From Chrysomallon squamiferum (taxonomy: Eukaryota > Mollusca > Gastropoda > Neomphalida > Peltospiridae), in assembly GCA_012295275.1 (NCBI GenBank), contig CM022679.1, positions 19,906,342 to 19,970,341 of the forward strand: a stretch of 64,000 nucleotides of DNA, written 5' to 3'. A program made the position numbers and the translations under genes. This document shows positions 42,668 to 56,638 of the stretch, one piece after another. Under the pieces are notes generated by a model. The model was given only the letters and a program-made list of their open reading frames with translations. It searched no databases and had not been told where the DNA came from. Numbering within the stretch: position 1 is the first letter of the stretch; each line of letters opens with the position of its first letter.

Positions 42668-44259
42668 CTTTCTACATTAATTTATATCTCTGTTAGGTCA
42701 CCTAAGACAATGAATGTTCCTGTGGTTTCAAATATACTGATATTGTTACATTTTGAGAGTTGCTTCATAAATGTCATGAAGCATTTTGATATTTGAGTTA
42801 TTTCAGTTGTTCCCCTTCCATTGTAAATCTAATTAACATTTATTTATATATATATACACTTTTAAACACTTAAACAAAATAATTTATTAAAACTTAAAAA
42901 AACTTCTGATTATCTAATTTATAAATATAAAATTATTTGTTATAATTATATATGTGTTTAGTTTTTTATATTTGTAAATTTGTTGACAATAGAGATGTAC
43001 ATCTTTGTTTTAGAATAAGTTTAGAACTTTAAGTAAAAATCATAATAAAGAAGTGAAGTAGAAGTTTGAAATTCATACCTTGAATATTTATGTTTGAAAG
43101 CTTTTTTCCATAAAGATATTTGTGATCAATTTTTAAATAAGAAAAAAATAAAACCATTTTAATTACTTTTTCCTGTTTTTTATGAAGCTATTAAAATGAT
43201 TGACTTATTTATTGTAATTATGATTTTTGTGTTTCTATGTTTGTGAGAATATTATCTATGCCCATCTACATAGAATTATTAATCGAGCAATGAAGATATA
43301 CAACAGTATAAAACTTCGAGTAATTTTTTTTCTCTCCTTTTCAGCAGTTCTGTCCATTCATCCTTTATGTTTCAACTTATTATAAGCTAATGGTTCTCAT
43401 GTTATAAATTATTTTATTAAAATTATTTCATCAAATAATTTATTTTCTGCATTGATAATAGCAATTTCAGACATTAAAGTTAAACCTTACATGGTTTGTT
43501 TCTGATAATAGCAAATGTTTCATACAGTTAATTATGGTGTTTTTACATCTTCTATACTGATAACATAAAATCCTTAAAGACAAACTGAAAAGATATATTT
43601 ATTTAGGATCAGAATACAACTAAAATGTTAGGTCACATGAAAAACACATTTGTAAAGGAGAGTATTATATTACAATACTGGTTAAGTTACTCACAAATAT
43701 TAATATTTAGGGAATAATACAGCAGTATGTACTTAGGGATTTCAGGAAATTCAGTTATCATGCAGTTAACTTTTAAAGGTTTATATTTGTAGTTCAGGCA
43801 GAATATAGGAACACATTAATGTTGACCACTGAATTTTTCACAAGAGCTAGTTTAAATATTCAAATGATGGATTGATGAAAACTTGGTCAGTAGGACACAA
43901 GAAGTTTCTAAATTATTTCTTACAGGATAAATATATGACTGACATTTATTCTGAAAATATTTGAAAATTTCTAATCAATGTCTTTGCTATTAAATCGGTC
44001 ATTTGACAAAAATATCCTTGCAAAGTATTCTATAAGGTTTTCACAGATGTTATCTGTTTCCCTGTAAAAAAAAAAAAAATCAGTTCTTTCCAGCAATTTC
44101 TTTCTTAAATTTCTCATATTTTATTTTCCTTTCTTTTCTTTTCATAAACTTTTCTAGAATGTTTTTTTATCATTTTTCATTTTTAAAATTGTCTTTCATT
44201 ACATAAAGCAAACATGATTTTCTAGGGTTATACATATAGATGGAACCCACTTCTGCAAT

Positions 44260-44690
44260 TTTTGTTTCCACAAAACAAAATCTTCATTCAAAGCAATTGC
44301 ATTAATTGTCCCAGGCTTGCATTCAAAATGTTCTCTCAAGGCAATAATTAATTGTTTTGGGCTTTTACTTGCAACATACCAAAAGGTTTGTTGAATAATA
44401 ATTCTTGTTCCTTGATGGTATTTGAAACATAGAAAAATATTCTCTCAAGACCATATTTCTTGTACCAATCTTGTATTTGGAACATCCCATACTGAAATAA
44501 TAATTCTCTTTCAGGGCTTGTGTTAATATTCTCTCAAAGCAATAACATTTTGTTCCAGGCTTGTATTTGGAACATACCAAAGCATTTACTCAAAGCAATA
44601 ACATTTTGTTCTGGAATTCTATTTGGAACATACCAAAATGCTCATTCAAATTTCATTCCAAATTGTATTTGGAATGTACCAGAAAAACTT
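44260..44690. repeat. Degenerate minisatellite of about 58 bp in the FkbM 3' region
   Basis: Repeated TTGTATTTGGAACATACCAA and CTCAAAGCAATAACATTTTG blocks recur about seven times with variable spacing. A perfect 10-bp inverted repeat with a 3-base loop lies at 44654-44676 (CATTCCAAAT / ATTTGGAATG), about 40 bases past the FkbM stop. Confidence 0.85.
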
Positions 44691-44714
44691 TCTGAAGATG
44701 ACAATGTCCCGTGT

Positions 44715-47700
44715 TCACAGCGGAGGTATAAGAAGTGGTACTGAACGATGACGCCAGTAGACGTCTCCAACATGCCAGGCTCTGCTGCTTTGCTCCACTC
44801 TCATCTCTATTCCTGTCCTCACTTCATAAGGCAGGTAGCCACGCTGTGCCAGCATGTTTGCAAGTTGCTGCATTTTGTCAACAGGACATGGACCTCTGTT
44901 ATGTCGATTAGCAAACATGCTCTGCCATTCCATGAAAATGTAAGGCACAAAGATATATTTGAAGAACTCAGATGATTCATACATTGCTTTACATTCATAT
45001 CCTTCTGAAAACATAAATATAATTTAATGTTAGAGAAATATGGAATCATTGTATTAACAATTAATATGTTATGGTTTAGCACAGACAAAAGATATAAAAT
45101 ATAGAAACATGATAAATATACTTGATAAATTGTTTTTCATTGTTTTAATAAAAATAATGATGATGATTATAATAAATAATAATAATAATGATGATGATAA
45201 TGATTTTATTTGTACATTGTTATTTCAGATTTCAAAACAGTGCCATGTAAATGTATTTATCACTTGCTACATTTACAAATTAAGTTCATCCTGTGGTGAT
45301 AATTTGAGAATCTGTGAGCTGATTAAACTATTCAAATTGAGATTATAACTAATACGCAACTTGAAGCCATTGAGCACATACATCTTCCTGCTTGCCGTTA
45401 GACAAAGGTAATCAATAGAACTGTTTTGGTAATTTAGTTCAGCAAATTACTTAAGTGCTCCATGCCCAACTGCCATCAATGTAATGGCGTGCTCTTAACA
45501 CAGAAACATCACAATAATGGATGCTCTTACCAGTGTAATCTATATTTATCAACTTAGGCAAGGGAGTGTTAAGTATCAGCAAAGCAGATGGTTTTAGGAT
45601 CAAATCTAGGTACCAGAGCCTTCGGTCAAAGGTGATTACTTCATTAGTTAATTTGTTTATGAAAATGTTACACTAAATAAAGGAAGAGTTTGAGTTTGTG
45701 CTCATGAAAGGCATGCCTGCACCCATTTTAATGTAGTTTATAAGAATAGTAATACTTTATTTGACTTCTAAGCTAAATGAAACAGTTATGTACTATGAAT
45801 TTTTAATTTGATGTCTTTATCTTCTTTCTTTTTTTTAACATCAAAATATTCTTACAGTAAACAAAATTACAGCAATTTGACATATTAAAATATCTAAATG
45901 AAAAGATATTCCATATTAATATACATATACTTTTCACTGACAAAAAACAACAAATTTAGCAGTGACTGCTGTAGTGAAATCAGCAAAATAATCAAAAGAC
46001 AAAAGCATATTTAAAATACAGATGTAGCTAAATAATAACAGAAAATATATTTATTTTAAATAGATTTTATTCCATTGACATTGTTAATACTGATTTAAAA
46101 ACTTATGTCACAGTGACTCATTCACATGTCCTTTTTTTCTTCTTTTTTTCAGTTTAAATTTTTAATTTTCTTTCTCTTTTTTTTTCTTTTTTTTTTTTTT
46201 TTTTTTATTCTTGTATCATAATTATTATTTTTAGAGACTACTTCTGTATTGATTTTTTTTGAAAAATAGAAGGAAATAAAAATTATTACAAGGTTCATTA
46301 AAATTTGTAACTATCCAAAAAAAAAAAGGTAGAAGACTTTCATAGTATTATTCAATATATTTATGTCAAATATTACTAAATTCCATGATTAATAAAAATA
46401 TAAATTTAAATCATTAGATTTTTGATATTGGAAGATAATATCATTCTTCAGGAATATAAATGTTCAGTAAATCTGATACATAGAATTTTCTCTCTTTAGT
46501 AATGCATGCAGTTAACAAAATAACTGTTATTATGTTCCTATTAATATTTTTCCAAATGTGTATTATGAAATAAAAAGTATTTCTGCAAAATGTTAAATTA
46601 ACTTGTTGCAAAAAACAATTAAATAAATAAAAATGAAAAGAATAAATATTCCCTTGAAGAACTAAAAAATACACATTAGCTAGTTATCACAGTATCCTAT
46701 TCAGAACTGTCCAGAATTTTCACTGAGATCTGTTTTATTGAAGACCTCTGAAATAAGAAAATTAATAAGGCTTTATAATGAACAATATCTTAGTTCATCA
46801 AAGTAAACATTAATAGGCCTATGCATTTAACTTGGTGAATTAAACAAAATAATGATGTGAAAACTATTTGAGTAAAACAGTTTCTCACCTATATCTATTT
46901 TAATGATGGCTTCAGTTGGTGGTATGAGGTACAGCAAGTCATTCATTGTTATAGTTGTCACCACCTCGTCATCGCACTGTCCTTCAACAACATGCAGACC
47001 ACCTTGATTTTCACTGTTCCTTGTCATACACACTGTCTGCTGTTTGTCAGACATGGCATTCTTCAACAGATGAACATTATCCAACACTCGCCCAAGCTGA
47101 GTTCCCTTGTGAAACCTTTCTACGTTCTCTAAGACAGGTTCTAGTGCAACAACATCATGACTCATGGTGGCAGCAAGAAGACTGTAGTATCCAATGTTGG
47201 CACCGATGTCTATGACAACAGCATTAGGATGTCTTCTTAAAGCAATCTGAAACACTTTTGTTATGTATGGCTCCCAGACACCACTTTTCAACAAGGCACC
47301 AGTGATGTATTTATCCTTCAGAGGGTCATATATACAAATTGGAAAACTAGGTGAGGTTTTTGAAATTGTGCAGTTTATGTCAGTCCTGTTCAATGGCTGT
47401 TTTAAGTTGTAAACTTTGAAGTGTTTTGGAAGAAGTATTAAATTTTCTTTGACATTTGAGAGTTTCCTCTGCAAGAGTGCTCCAGTTGGGTGATGAAGAA
47501 GGGACACACTTTGAGAGAAATCTTTTGTGTTGGATTTCTGTCCTGTAAGGCTGAGACTGTCTCTAAGACTTAGCAGTACAGCAGTGACTAGGATGGTGAA
47601 GACAGCTGAAAAACAAAAAATCATAAAAATAAAAATATATTTTAAATATAGTTCACATAGCTAAATAATAACAGAAAGGTATATTTTAAAAACAAATACA

Positions 47701-49634
47701 GTCATATACATTTTATACGTCACAAGTGTATAAACATGTATTTGTCTTAACAAACACATTTACAATACTCATATCTTTTTAAAATGAAATAAAAAATTAA
47801 ATATATTATTAATTTGTAATCTAGCAACTGTCTATATATAATATATATAAATGAATCTGCATTAGATTATGCTGCCATATTTCATGGACTATTCCTATCA
47901 ATTAGCAGTAAAAAATAATTGTCATACATCTTCCCATTATCTGGATTCCTGAACTTTTGATACTCCACAATGAGAAATTTAATTAAACATATACACCTAT
48001 CTAATTATATCACATTTGAAGAACTTTCTAATGAACTTTCTAATGAAATCAAAGTGCCCAAAGCAAGCACACAAATAAAATCAGATGGCAATATGCTGAA
48101 AACAAAGAACTGAAAGCTTATTCAGACACATCTGATATGACTACAAGATCCAACTCTGCAGCAAGTCAGTCCCAAGACAGATGTAACTGAACCAAACATA
48201 AGACTAAAACATCATAATAATCATAAATTATATCTGTTCCAAGTTTTCTCAGCATGAGTTAATGTGTTTACCTGAATCCCACATCAGTTGTAATAAGTAT
48301 TAGCTCTAGCATGGACAGAAGATCAGAGGAATGTGTAGCTTGCATGTTTTCACTAATCTGATAGTATTAATAAACATTATGTTAGAGATTTTCATCATCT
48401 CTGCCAGAACATAAGTAAACAGCGTGTGCACTTTGACTGAGCAACATTGATAATGTAAAACAACTTCATATCTAGTTTTAGAAATACATCATCAGGAATT
48501 ATTTCAGTTCACAAGAAATAATACTGTGAATATTTTTCTTTTAGAACTCGATATTATTCTTCTTTCTGTAAATATTTATTTGTAATCTTGGCTATTATTT
48601 ATTTTCCAAACTTAATTTAAAGAGAGTATTGATTATCAGGGGAGTCAAGGAAATGGTGATCTCCACCCTTAAGTACACTCAGAATTGTTTTTTTATAACG
48701 TCTTATCATGAATCACACCTCATTTCAGTATTTGCAAAAAAAAATTTTAAGTTGTTTTCTTATATGTGTATTTGTATGCCTCTGTCTACATGGCTGTCTG
48801 TATTTATTCATGTCTGTATGTGTGTGTGTGTGTCTGTATGTGTGATTACATCTACGAAAGGTAATTTCCTTACACACAAATAATCATTCATTCAGACATA
48901 CACATATATACATACACACACATACAAACATATACACATACACAGATATACAAAAGATTCAATTATATCAACTTTTTTTTCATTCAGAATACTTCAGTAT
49001 AATGTATACGAGTTTATTTATGAATTTACTGATTCTTGAAAAAATTGTTTACTTATCTGATTTTACTGCACTAACTAACATGACCAACTTACTGCAGTGA
49101 TTATTTCCTGTTTCATAAAAAGAAAAACAGATGGATATTGCTTATTTATTTATGCAAGAAAAAACTCAACATTAATTGGAAAAAAGTCCATGCTACTCTG
49201 TGATAGGTGCAGAAACATTATGCTTAGTGCAATGACTGGCAAAACAGAGAAATCTGTAGAATGCATAAAATTCAGTTAGAAGACATTCCCCTTTTTTTCC
49301 TGCCCTAAATATGTTAAATTTTTTTTTTTATTATTATTTTTGTTTAATTTTATAATATGTTTAAAATATAATGAAAAGAACAATTTTGAATGTTGCTCTC
49401 TTATTATCTCAAATTCTAAATGTTAACTTTTTATATATTTATATGTTTGTATTACATATAAATACACACATATACACACACATACACTTGTGACCTCTGA
49501 GTAAGATACTAAACTTTATTAGATCTAATTAAGTGTAATTATTAATCTGCTCATTATGCAGATAACTATTTGTCACCTGTCTGTAAGGTAATTGAAATTA
49601 AGCCAGGAAAGGTACATACAGACATACATATTAC

Positions 49635-49669
<35 letters not shown>

Positions 49670-50460
49670 CATGCCTCTTTGAGAGTGTGTAATCTGTTCT
49701 AGTAACTTTTCATAAGATAACAACTTGTAACATATCTAATTTAATTATTCTTATAGGAAATAATCTCTGCATACACTAATCTTTATAAGCATCTGTGAGG
49801 TAGTTAATACTAAATATATCACTTTTAGTAGGACATTCTCTAATTTAATTGAAGGTTAATAGGCAGAGTAATGAAGTGAAAAACAACACATTCATGGTTT
49901 CATTTTACTCAGTCTCTGTATTGATTCTCTTTTCACTTTAATTTATCGAATCATTACTATTACAAAGATAAAACTGTTTTCCCAACAACTGCTTATAACA
50001 AGTAAGTTGTTCTTTGCGTTTGTATAAAGTTAAAACTGAGATAAAGTGTGATATAGAGAGATCTCTGGATGAGTGAGTACCCATCCAGAACTGTGAGAAG
50101 ATTGTACACAACCATCAGTGAAAATATTAAACATTACATGATGATTATAGCAAAGTAAAATCTGAACTTTGGAAGAAAAATCATACAAATGTAATGTACA
50201 GTGCAATAAAAACAAATTGCCAGGATAAAGCTAATAATATTGTAATGTGTTAGTTCAGAGATATGTATAATGTTTTTAGCTGCAATAATTATTTTATTTA
50301 AACTGGAGTTAATGAGTTAATTATTGTTTTTATCACCACCACCAGCATCATCATCATCATCATCATTATTATTATCATTAAACATTTTTTTTTTTTATCT
50401 GTTTGACTTATAATGTTGGTAAACATGTTAATCTATAAAAAAAATTCTAAAACTGGAAAA

Positions 50461-50494
<34 letters not shown>

Positions 50495-53428
50495 TGTAAT
50501 AATATAATAATAATAACACAAAACAATGTGATTTTATTGAATTATTTCTTCATTTTGCTTATCATTAGGTGCTAACAGTTATGTGTATTTATGATTTTAA
50601 TAAATAATTGTGTGTTTGCAACAAGATAAAACATGATCACCTCTGCACAATCTATTCATAAAACTATTATTTTGTATCCTTTTCTTAAGAATTTTATTTA
50701 TTTCGTTAATGTATTTGTCTGATATTGATTAAAAAAAATTATAACTCAAAACAAAAACACCTACATGTACCAATACATTTATAAGATATATATATATATT
50801 TTTTTTTTTTAAATATTATTACTGTATATATTTTTTAATTCTTGCCATGTTTGAATGATTGTTCATCAGTGAAAAATCCACTTATTTTTAAAACAGTACA
50901 TTAATGGTTTTTATTGAGTTAAAAATCAGTCATGCTGTGATGGTATGGTGTTTTAGATCACAGTTGATGATAATGGCTCAGAGAAAAACCATCTCTGTTC
51001 AGACTGGTTTTCTTGTCTGTAATAACACAAAATGGGTACCAGTCTGTCAATTTTAAATCTAATAGATCTGACCTTGTCAGCACTCAGATGCTATGTGTAG
51101 CTAATAGCAAATACATCCAATTTGTCTCAAATTATCTCTAATATAGAGAGCTAGAAGGAAAAACAAAAACGTTCTGATACAGTGTCTCCACACACACACA
51201 GATACAAATGTACACTCAAATACAAATACAAAAGATCCCAAAAGTCGTCTCAATATTTAAAAATCAAAATGTTTTTATCTTTGTTGGTAATTTATTAATT
51301 TTTTTAACAGGAGAAAGAAATTTTACACAATGGAAAACAATTTGCTTAAATACAAAAAATACTGCTGCTCAGATGTCCTGCATTTCACAAATGTTTTCCT
51401 TCAGCTACTGAGAACTCTGGGGTTTATTAATATATACATGGTCTTTCAGATAACCATGAGAAAATAATCAGAAGTCATCAAATCAGGAAAACATGATGAC
51501 TAACAAATTTCTGAATTTTGTGCAGTTGTTTGGTGGACCAACAATTGGCTTCAGAAGCTTCAAAGGACTGTGTGAGCAATGGCTCAGTCTAGCTGAAACC
51601 ACATCTCAGGTTTGTCCTGTATTGCAGGATGCACAGAATCTAACTGCAGCCTGATAATACTAATCATCACTGCACCACAATCTTTATTTAAACTGAAATG
51701 TCCAGCAATCCTTTCTGACATTTTCACAATCAGCTGGTGCTTTTCTGGCCTTGAAGTATTGCCACAATGTTTTGGGGTGAGAATAATTCAGCCATTACAT
51801 TTGAAATAAAATTCTGTGATTATTTTTTGTTGTTCATTTGTGAAATTTTCTACATGTAGTTTCCAAATGTTTATCAGTATTCCAAAAAGAAAAAAGGAAA
51901 TTCAAATATATCTCAAATTTTATTAAGCATTTAAATCGGTAGGTGACATTTGGAACACACACACGTACAGATACATACATACATACATTACACAAACACA
52001 TACATAGATTCATTATGCACACATACACACATACATACAAACCTTGCATATATGCTGAGAAAAAGAGAAAGAAAGATGAAAACAAGATATATAAAGAGTT
52101 AGAAATATCTATAAATAAAAAGCAAGAGAGAAAGCACCAGCCAAGATCATCTTTAATAACAAGTCTTAATGCAACTCGAGCCACAACTTGCAAGCTAAAA
52201 ATGTTGCTAAAAGCAAAATACTTCCAATGTGTCCCCAGACTTCAAGTACCACTAATACAGAGCTGCTGTTAGACTGTCACACAGAGAAGAAGAAAAACGC
52301 TGATATATGCACATAATTATAGAGAAAATATGTGATATATGCAGAAAGCAGGTGCCATTCAGTTTCAAATTTAATATTTAGCTTTAAGTCAGTATTCACA
52401 GTCTAAAATACATCTAACCAAATATCTTGTAATAATGTAAATAAAAAATATAATTAAAAAATTTGAAATCCACTCCACTGGGATGTTGGCAACATAAAAT
52501 TTTATGAATTTGGGGATATTAAACATTTAAAAAAATTAACTGTCTTATATTCAGTTTCATAAAAGTTAAGCTTTGTTATTGTAGACTTGCCAACATTTTC
52601 TGATATTTACAACTCATAGCCAGTAGCAGACTTTGATATAAGAAAAAAAAAGAAGAAAACCCCTCTATTTTGATTCATTTTTCATTTTATTTTTCAGACA
52701 TATTCTATCACCAGAAAAAAAGAGGAAGATATTTAATGAAACACTTTCCTCAAGAATATATATTTAATGTTTTTTCTCTGTGTATTATAATTTAGTTTTA
52801 TTTCTATAAATATATAACACAGAGGAAAAAATCATAAATGTGTGAATTTTATTTTATTTTTTAAATAGGAAACAAACATTAAACGTAGCTCCTATAATGT
52901 AACAAATATGAGAAGTTGTCAGTTCACTGAAAGCATCAGTGTAATGTGGTAGTATAAAAACACAAATAATGTGTTTACACAGAGTGAAAAAACTGACACT
53001 TTCATGACCTGGAAAATATTTTACTGTGTCGTTTTTATTTTGTTACTGGTTTTGAAAATATGTGGACTGTTCATTTGTGAACAACATTTTATCAATATTA
53101 ATTAATTTAAGTAAATATGTGGTTCACTGTGACCTTTTTAATAACAATTACACATAAACACTTAAACTAAATTTTTAAATATAATAATAATAATTGAATG
53201 AACTGCATAAAGGTGAACCTTTTTACTTATTTTTTACACAAACCCATAAAATATTTTTGAAAAATGATATAATAATAAATAATTCTGTGCTTTATTATCA
53301 AAATATTTTTTAAAAATGATATAATAAATAATAATAATAATAACCCAACAGTTTAATAAAGTTATTATTACATGAATCTAATAAAAAAAATAATTGCTTT
53401 CTCTATCTATCTAAATCTATCTCTGTGT

Positions 53429-53526
<98 letters not shown>

Positions 53527-56500
53527 CCTTGAATCAGTTCATTGCTTCCTAGTATATTTGTTTAACATGTATCTTTTAAGTAGAGCCTCTGAGTAAACTT
53601 CCTAGTTAGCTCAGCGTACACTGTTAACAACTGAAACCAAATACCTGTCTGGCATCCTACATGATTTTAATGATCCTTGCAGATGTTAATACCTGGATAC
53701 TTACCAACTGCACTGACAAATACCTGAACGCTGTTTTCTTTTCTCTCTCTCACCCTAACTGTATAACTATTATTTGATGATGTCAAATTTACAGTTATCT
53801 GCAAGCTACAGTGTGCATGACAATGATTTTGTAAAGTTAATATGTGAAAAGATAAGTCAAATCTTTCAGTATAATTTCTAAATTTATCAGTTAATTGTGT
53901 TATAGAACTTATTAAGTTACTTTTGAATAAATTAAAACATAGAATATCCTATACAAAGGTTATCTCTGACAACAAGAATTAGTAATGTAAAAACAAATAC
54001 TGAATTAATTAGTCCAGATATATCATTTCAGTTTACATAATAAAACTGAACTGTAATAATGATTATGTAAGTTTCATTTAGTTCAGTGTTTTGATGCAAC
54101 AAAATGTATTTTGTTATCTATGGTTATCAAATCATTTTAATCTTTATGGACAGTCCAGTCAGGAAAAGCTAACATGGTTGATACACTGGTTTATATTTTG
54201 TACATTTAATCACACTTTCTATTATTTGTATTTAGAGACATAGTCTGTACTGTTCATGTGATAAACCTGTATCATTTTATTCATTCAAACATACAGTGTT
54301 ATTTAAAGTCTAACTATTTGTATGTATAGGCACAATTTCCTCTCTTTCTTCAAAAAGGCACAATTTATAGTTATTGTGAAAAAATACCATCTACAGAGAT
54401 ACTGTGAAAAAATAGCAAATAAAGAAGTACTGTAAAAAAGCATTGCTGCTAGGGTTTCACATGATTTGTAGTAACTGTTAATAGACCATTTCTTCAGTTA
54501 CTATGTAAAGATTCAGTTACCCTCAGATAACCTATATACAGAGAGCCAAAGTATGTTGTAAGCAGTAGGTTTACTACAAAGCACAGTCAGTACTGTATGG
54601 ATTAGCTGTTGTGTATTATTTGCATGCATAGGCACTGTTTGTTTTATAGTTTGGAAAGGATCATCTCTCTGTTTGTGTGCAAAATGACAGAATGTAATAA
54701 GTAAATAATTTAAAGACTTTGTATTGTCTACAAAATACATAGGCACTCTCTGAACTCTGTAATGTGCAGTGGCATTATACTGGTCTGTGAAAGATCGTAT
54801 TGTTGTGTGAAAAAGCACAGTCTATATTGCTTTTGTAGTCTATAAAGGAAAGATTTTTCTGAAAATCAAACATGTATTATATATATGGAAAGCTGATATC
54901 AAAGTACTGAAAAGTTGTAAATATGTACTCTCAGCATAATTGCCTTCGTTGTCAAGTGTTTCATCTACTCAGACAAAATCTTTTTCAAGAATTAATTGGT
55001 TTGACCATCTCCAAAAAGCAATGTCAATAAAGTAATGATTTCATTCTTAGTCAGCATTCTGTTATAACCTGTGTCAAAAGTAATTTCAGAATTGTTTACA
55101 TTGTTGTTGATATTAGTCTTTCTTGAAAATATTCACAGATTTTATTTACTTTAGATACATTTTTTCTATAGCTGAAGGAAATTTCAAAAATAAAAATTTG
55201 TAGCAAGTAATGTATTTCAAAAATTTTTTTTTTTTTTTTTAATTTTTTTTAAATTAAAAATATGTCTAATTTATAAATGATATAAAATTGCTGATTCTGT
55301 TATTTCTTTTTCACTTTTCCTATTTACAAATTACACAATGCTTGCAGATATTATAATATGATACTGAATATATGTTTTAACATAAAGGCTAATTAAAAGT
55401 TGAATATTAGTCTAGAATTTAGTACATAAAGATCAGCTGAATACAGATACATAGAACAGCATCTGAATAACAGATAAATACTTAAGTATAGAACCTAATT
55501 TGTAGTTAAATGTAAGCTTCTAATAAATATCATCTGAATAAAAAACTAATAATAGCAGAATTTAAGCTTTTAATAAAGCACATACAAATATTTTGAATCT
55601 AATTCAGTGTACATATAAATGAGGAAAGAATATAAATGTTCAGTAGAATATTTAAATGATAACTGAAAATTAACAATTAGTGGACCATTCAAATGACAGT
55701 TAAATATAAATGTTTGGTAAACCTTTCAAATGATAGTTATTTATAAACATTTAGTAGACCATTGAAATAATAATAATACATGCAATGTAGATCACTGAAA
55801 TGATTCCTAAATATAAATGTTTAGAAGACCACTGAAATGTTACTTAAGTATAAATATTTAGTAAAGCATCTATATTATATCTGAATGCAAAACTCAGGTA
55901 AATATATACATTGAAATAATAGTTAAATATAAACATTTAATAGATCACTGAAATGATAATTAAGTATAAATATTTAGTAAAGCATCTATATTATATCTGA
56001 ATGCAAAACTCAGGTAAATATATACATTACAGTAGAATTAGCATACATCACTATTACTTTAAATATAAGTTTCTAGTAAATATCTGCATAAGATCAGAAC
56101 TAGTATAAGTTTCTAGTATATGTATTAATAATTCAATTACCTAGTCACTAGTATTATAAGTACTAGTTTCTAGTGTCTATATTTTGCAAATACAAATTTC
56201 TAGTGTGTCTTAGAATTATAAATACAAGTTTTTAGTCTCCAGATTTATGTTTCTAGTATTTAGTAATATAAATACATATTTCTTGTATTTTGCTTTATAA
56301 AACAAGTTTTTAATATCTAGTATTATAAATACAAGTTTCCAGTATCTAGTATTATAAATGTAAGTTTCTAGTATCTTGTAATATAAATACACGTTTCTAT
56401 AATCAAGTACTACAAATACAAATTTCTAGAATTTAGCATTATAAACACAAAGAATCTAGTATCATAAATGCAAATGTCTAGCCTTTGTATTAAACACATA

Positions 56501-56638
56501 AGTTTATAGCATCATCCATTGTTGAACATCTGTGTGACAGCAGTGTACATGTGTAGTATTTAGTGATTTCTCTTACACAAGTTTTGGCTTGTACTTACCT
56601 GTACAGAGATGTCTGTGAAGAAACCTCACTGCTGGCAT
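44715..56638 (-). CDS. Type II membrane FkbM-family methyltransferase
   Basis: Exons 56599-56638, 46889-47605 and 44715-45004 give 348 residues. A short cytoplasmic N-terminus with HRH is followed by one membrane segment (about residues 13-28, AVFTILVTAVLLSL). That pattern of a short tail and single anchor is typical of Golgi enzymes. The stem has N-glycosylation sequons (NRT, NCT). The FkbM S-adenosylmethionine domain follows: VIDIGANIGYYS at about 144-155 (cofactor loop), ALEPV at about 167 (acidic residue for the ribose) and KIDIEGYE at 249-256, the family signature, formed exactly across the 46889/45004 splice. FkbM enzymes O-methylate sugars or other hydroxyls; a glycan substrate in the Golgi is inference. 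The first intron is 9 kb. The 40-bp first exon is accepted because it supplies an ATG, completes the anchor and matches phase. Confidence 0.88.
45540..45655 (+). repeat. Possible decayed tRNA-derived SINE
   Basis: GTGTTAAGTATCAGC, then GGTTTTAGGATCAAATCTA and CCTTCGGTCAAAGG, resemble the tRNA-like head (B box GGTTCRANTCC) and following segment of SINEs I recall from octopus. It is diverged, and the match is from memory only. Confidence 0.35.
51405..51860 (-). mobile_element. Decayed mariner-like (IS630/Tc1 superfamily) transposase fragment
   Basis: Read on the minus strand, one frame gives FTNEQQKIITEFYFK, like the N-terminus of invertebrate mariner-type transposases. Then come WFQLD-stop-AIAHT (the catalytic WFQQDGAxxHTA motif), FPDLMTSDYFL in a neighbouring frame (the SPDLxPxDFFL motif) and GYLKDHVYINKPQ at the end. 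The order is right, but stops and frameshifts break it and the DNA-binding part is mostly missing, so it is an internally deleted pseudogene. No terminal inverted repeats were identified. It lies in the FkbM intron, in the same orientation as the gene. Confidence 0.72.
53432..53525. repeat. (CA)n microsatellite
   Basis: About 47 uninterrupted units in the FkbM intron. Confidence 0.98.
55680..56470. repeat. Cluster of degenerate short repeats
   Basis: Two families follow each other: units like AGTTAAATATAAATGTTTAGTAGACC, about 45 bases apart, then units like ATAAATACAAGTTTCTAGTAT, about 30 bases apart. A 75-base block starting GTAAAGCATCTATATTATAT is repeated at 55861 and 55977. Confidence 0.8.

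Larger units (their letters stand above)
42249..44714. other. Convergent 3' region of DCXR and the FkbM gene
   Basis: The two genes end towards each other. The DCXR 3' UTR probably ends shortly after AATAAA at 42662-42667. The FkbM 3' UTR is on the minus strand and includes a degenerate minisatellite (44,260-44,690); a minus-strand AATAAA is near 44119-44124. The rest is AT-rich with no gene seen. Confidence 0.5.
47606..56598. other. 9 kb first intron of the FkbM gene
   Basis: Contains a decayed mariner-like transposase (51,405-51,860, minus), a 94-bp CA array (53432-53525), smaller GT and AAT arrays and a large patch of degenerate short repeats (55,420-56,500). No additional exon of the methyltransferase was recognised. 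Confidence 0.6.

Noticed and set aside
46441-46674. 77-codon minus-strand frame in the FkbM intron
   Set aside because: No match to the FkbM family and not needed; exons 2 and 3 join perfectly without it.
46955-47215. 86-codon plus-strand frame
   Set aside because: Antisense of the FkbM methyltransferase exon.
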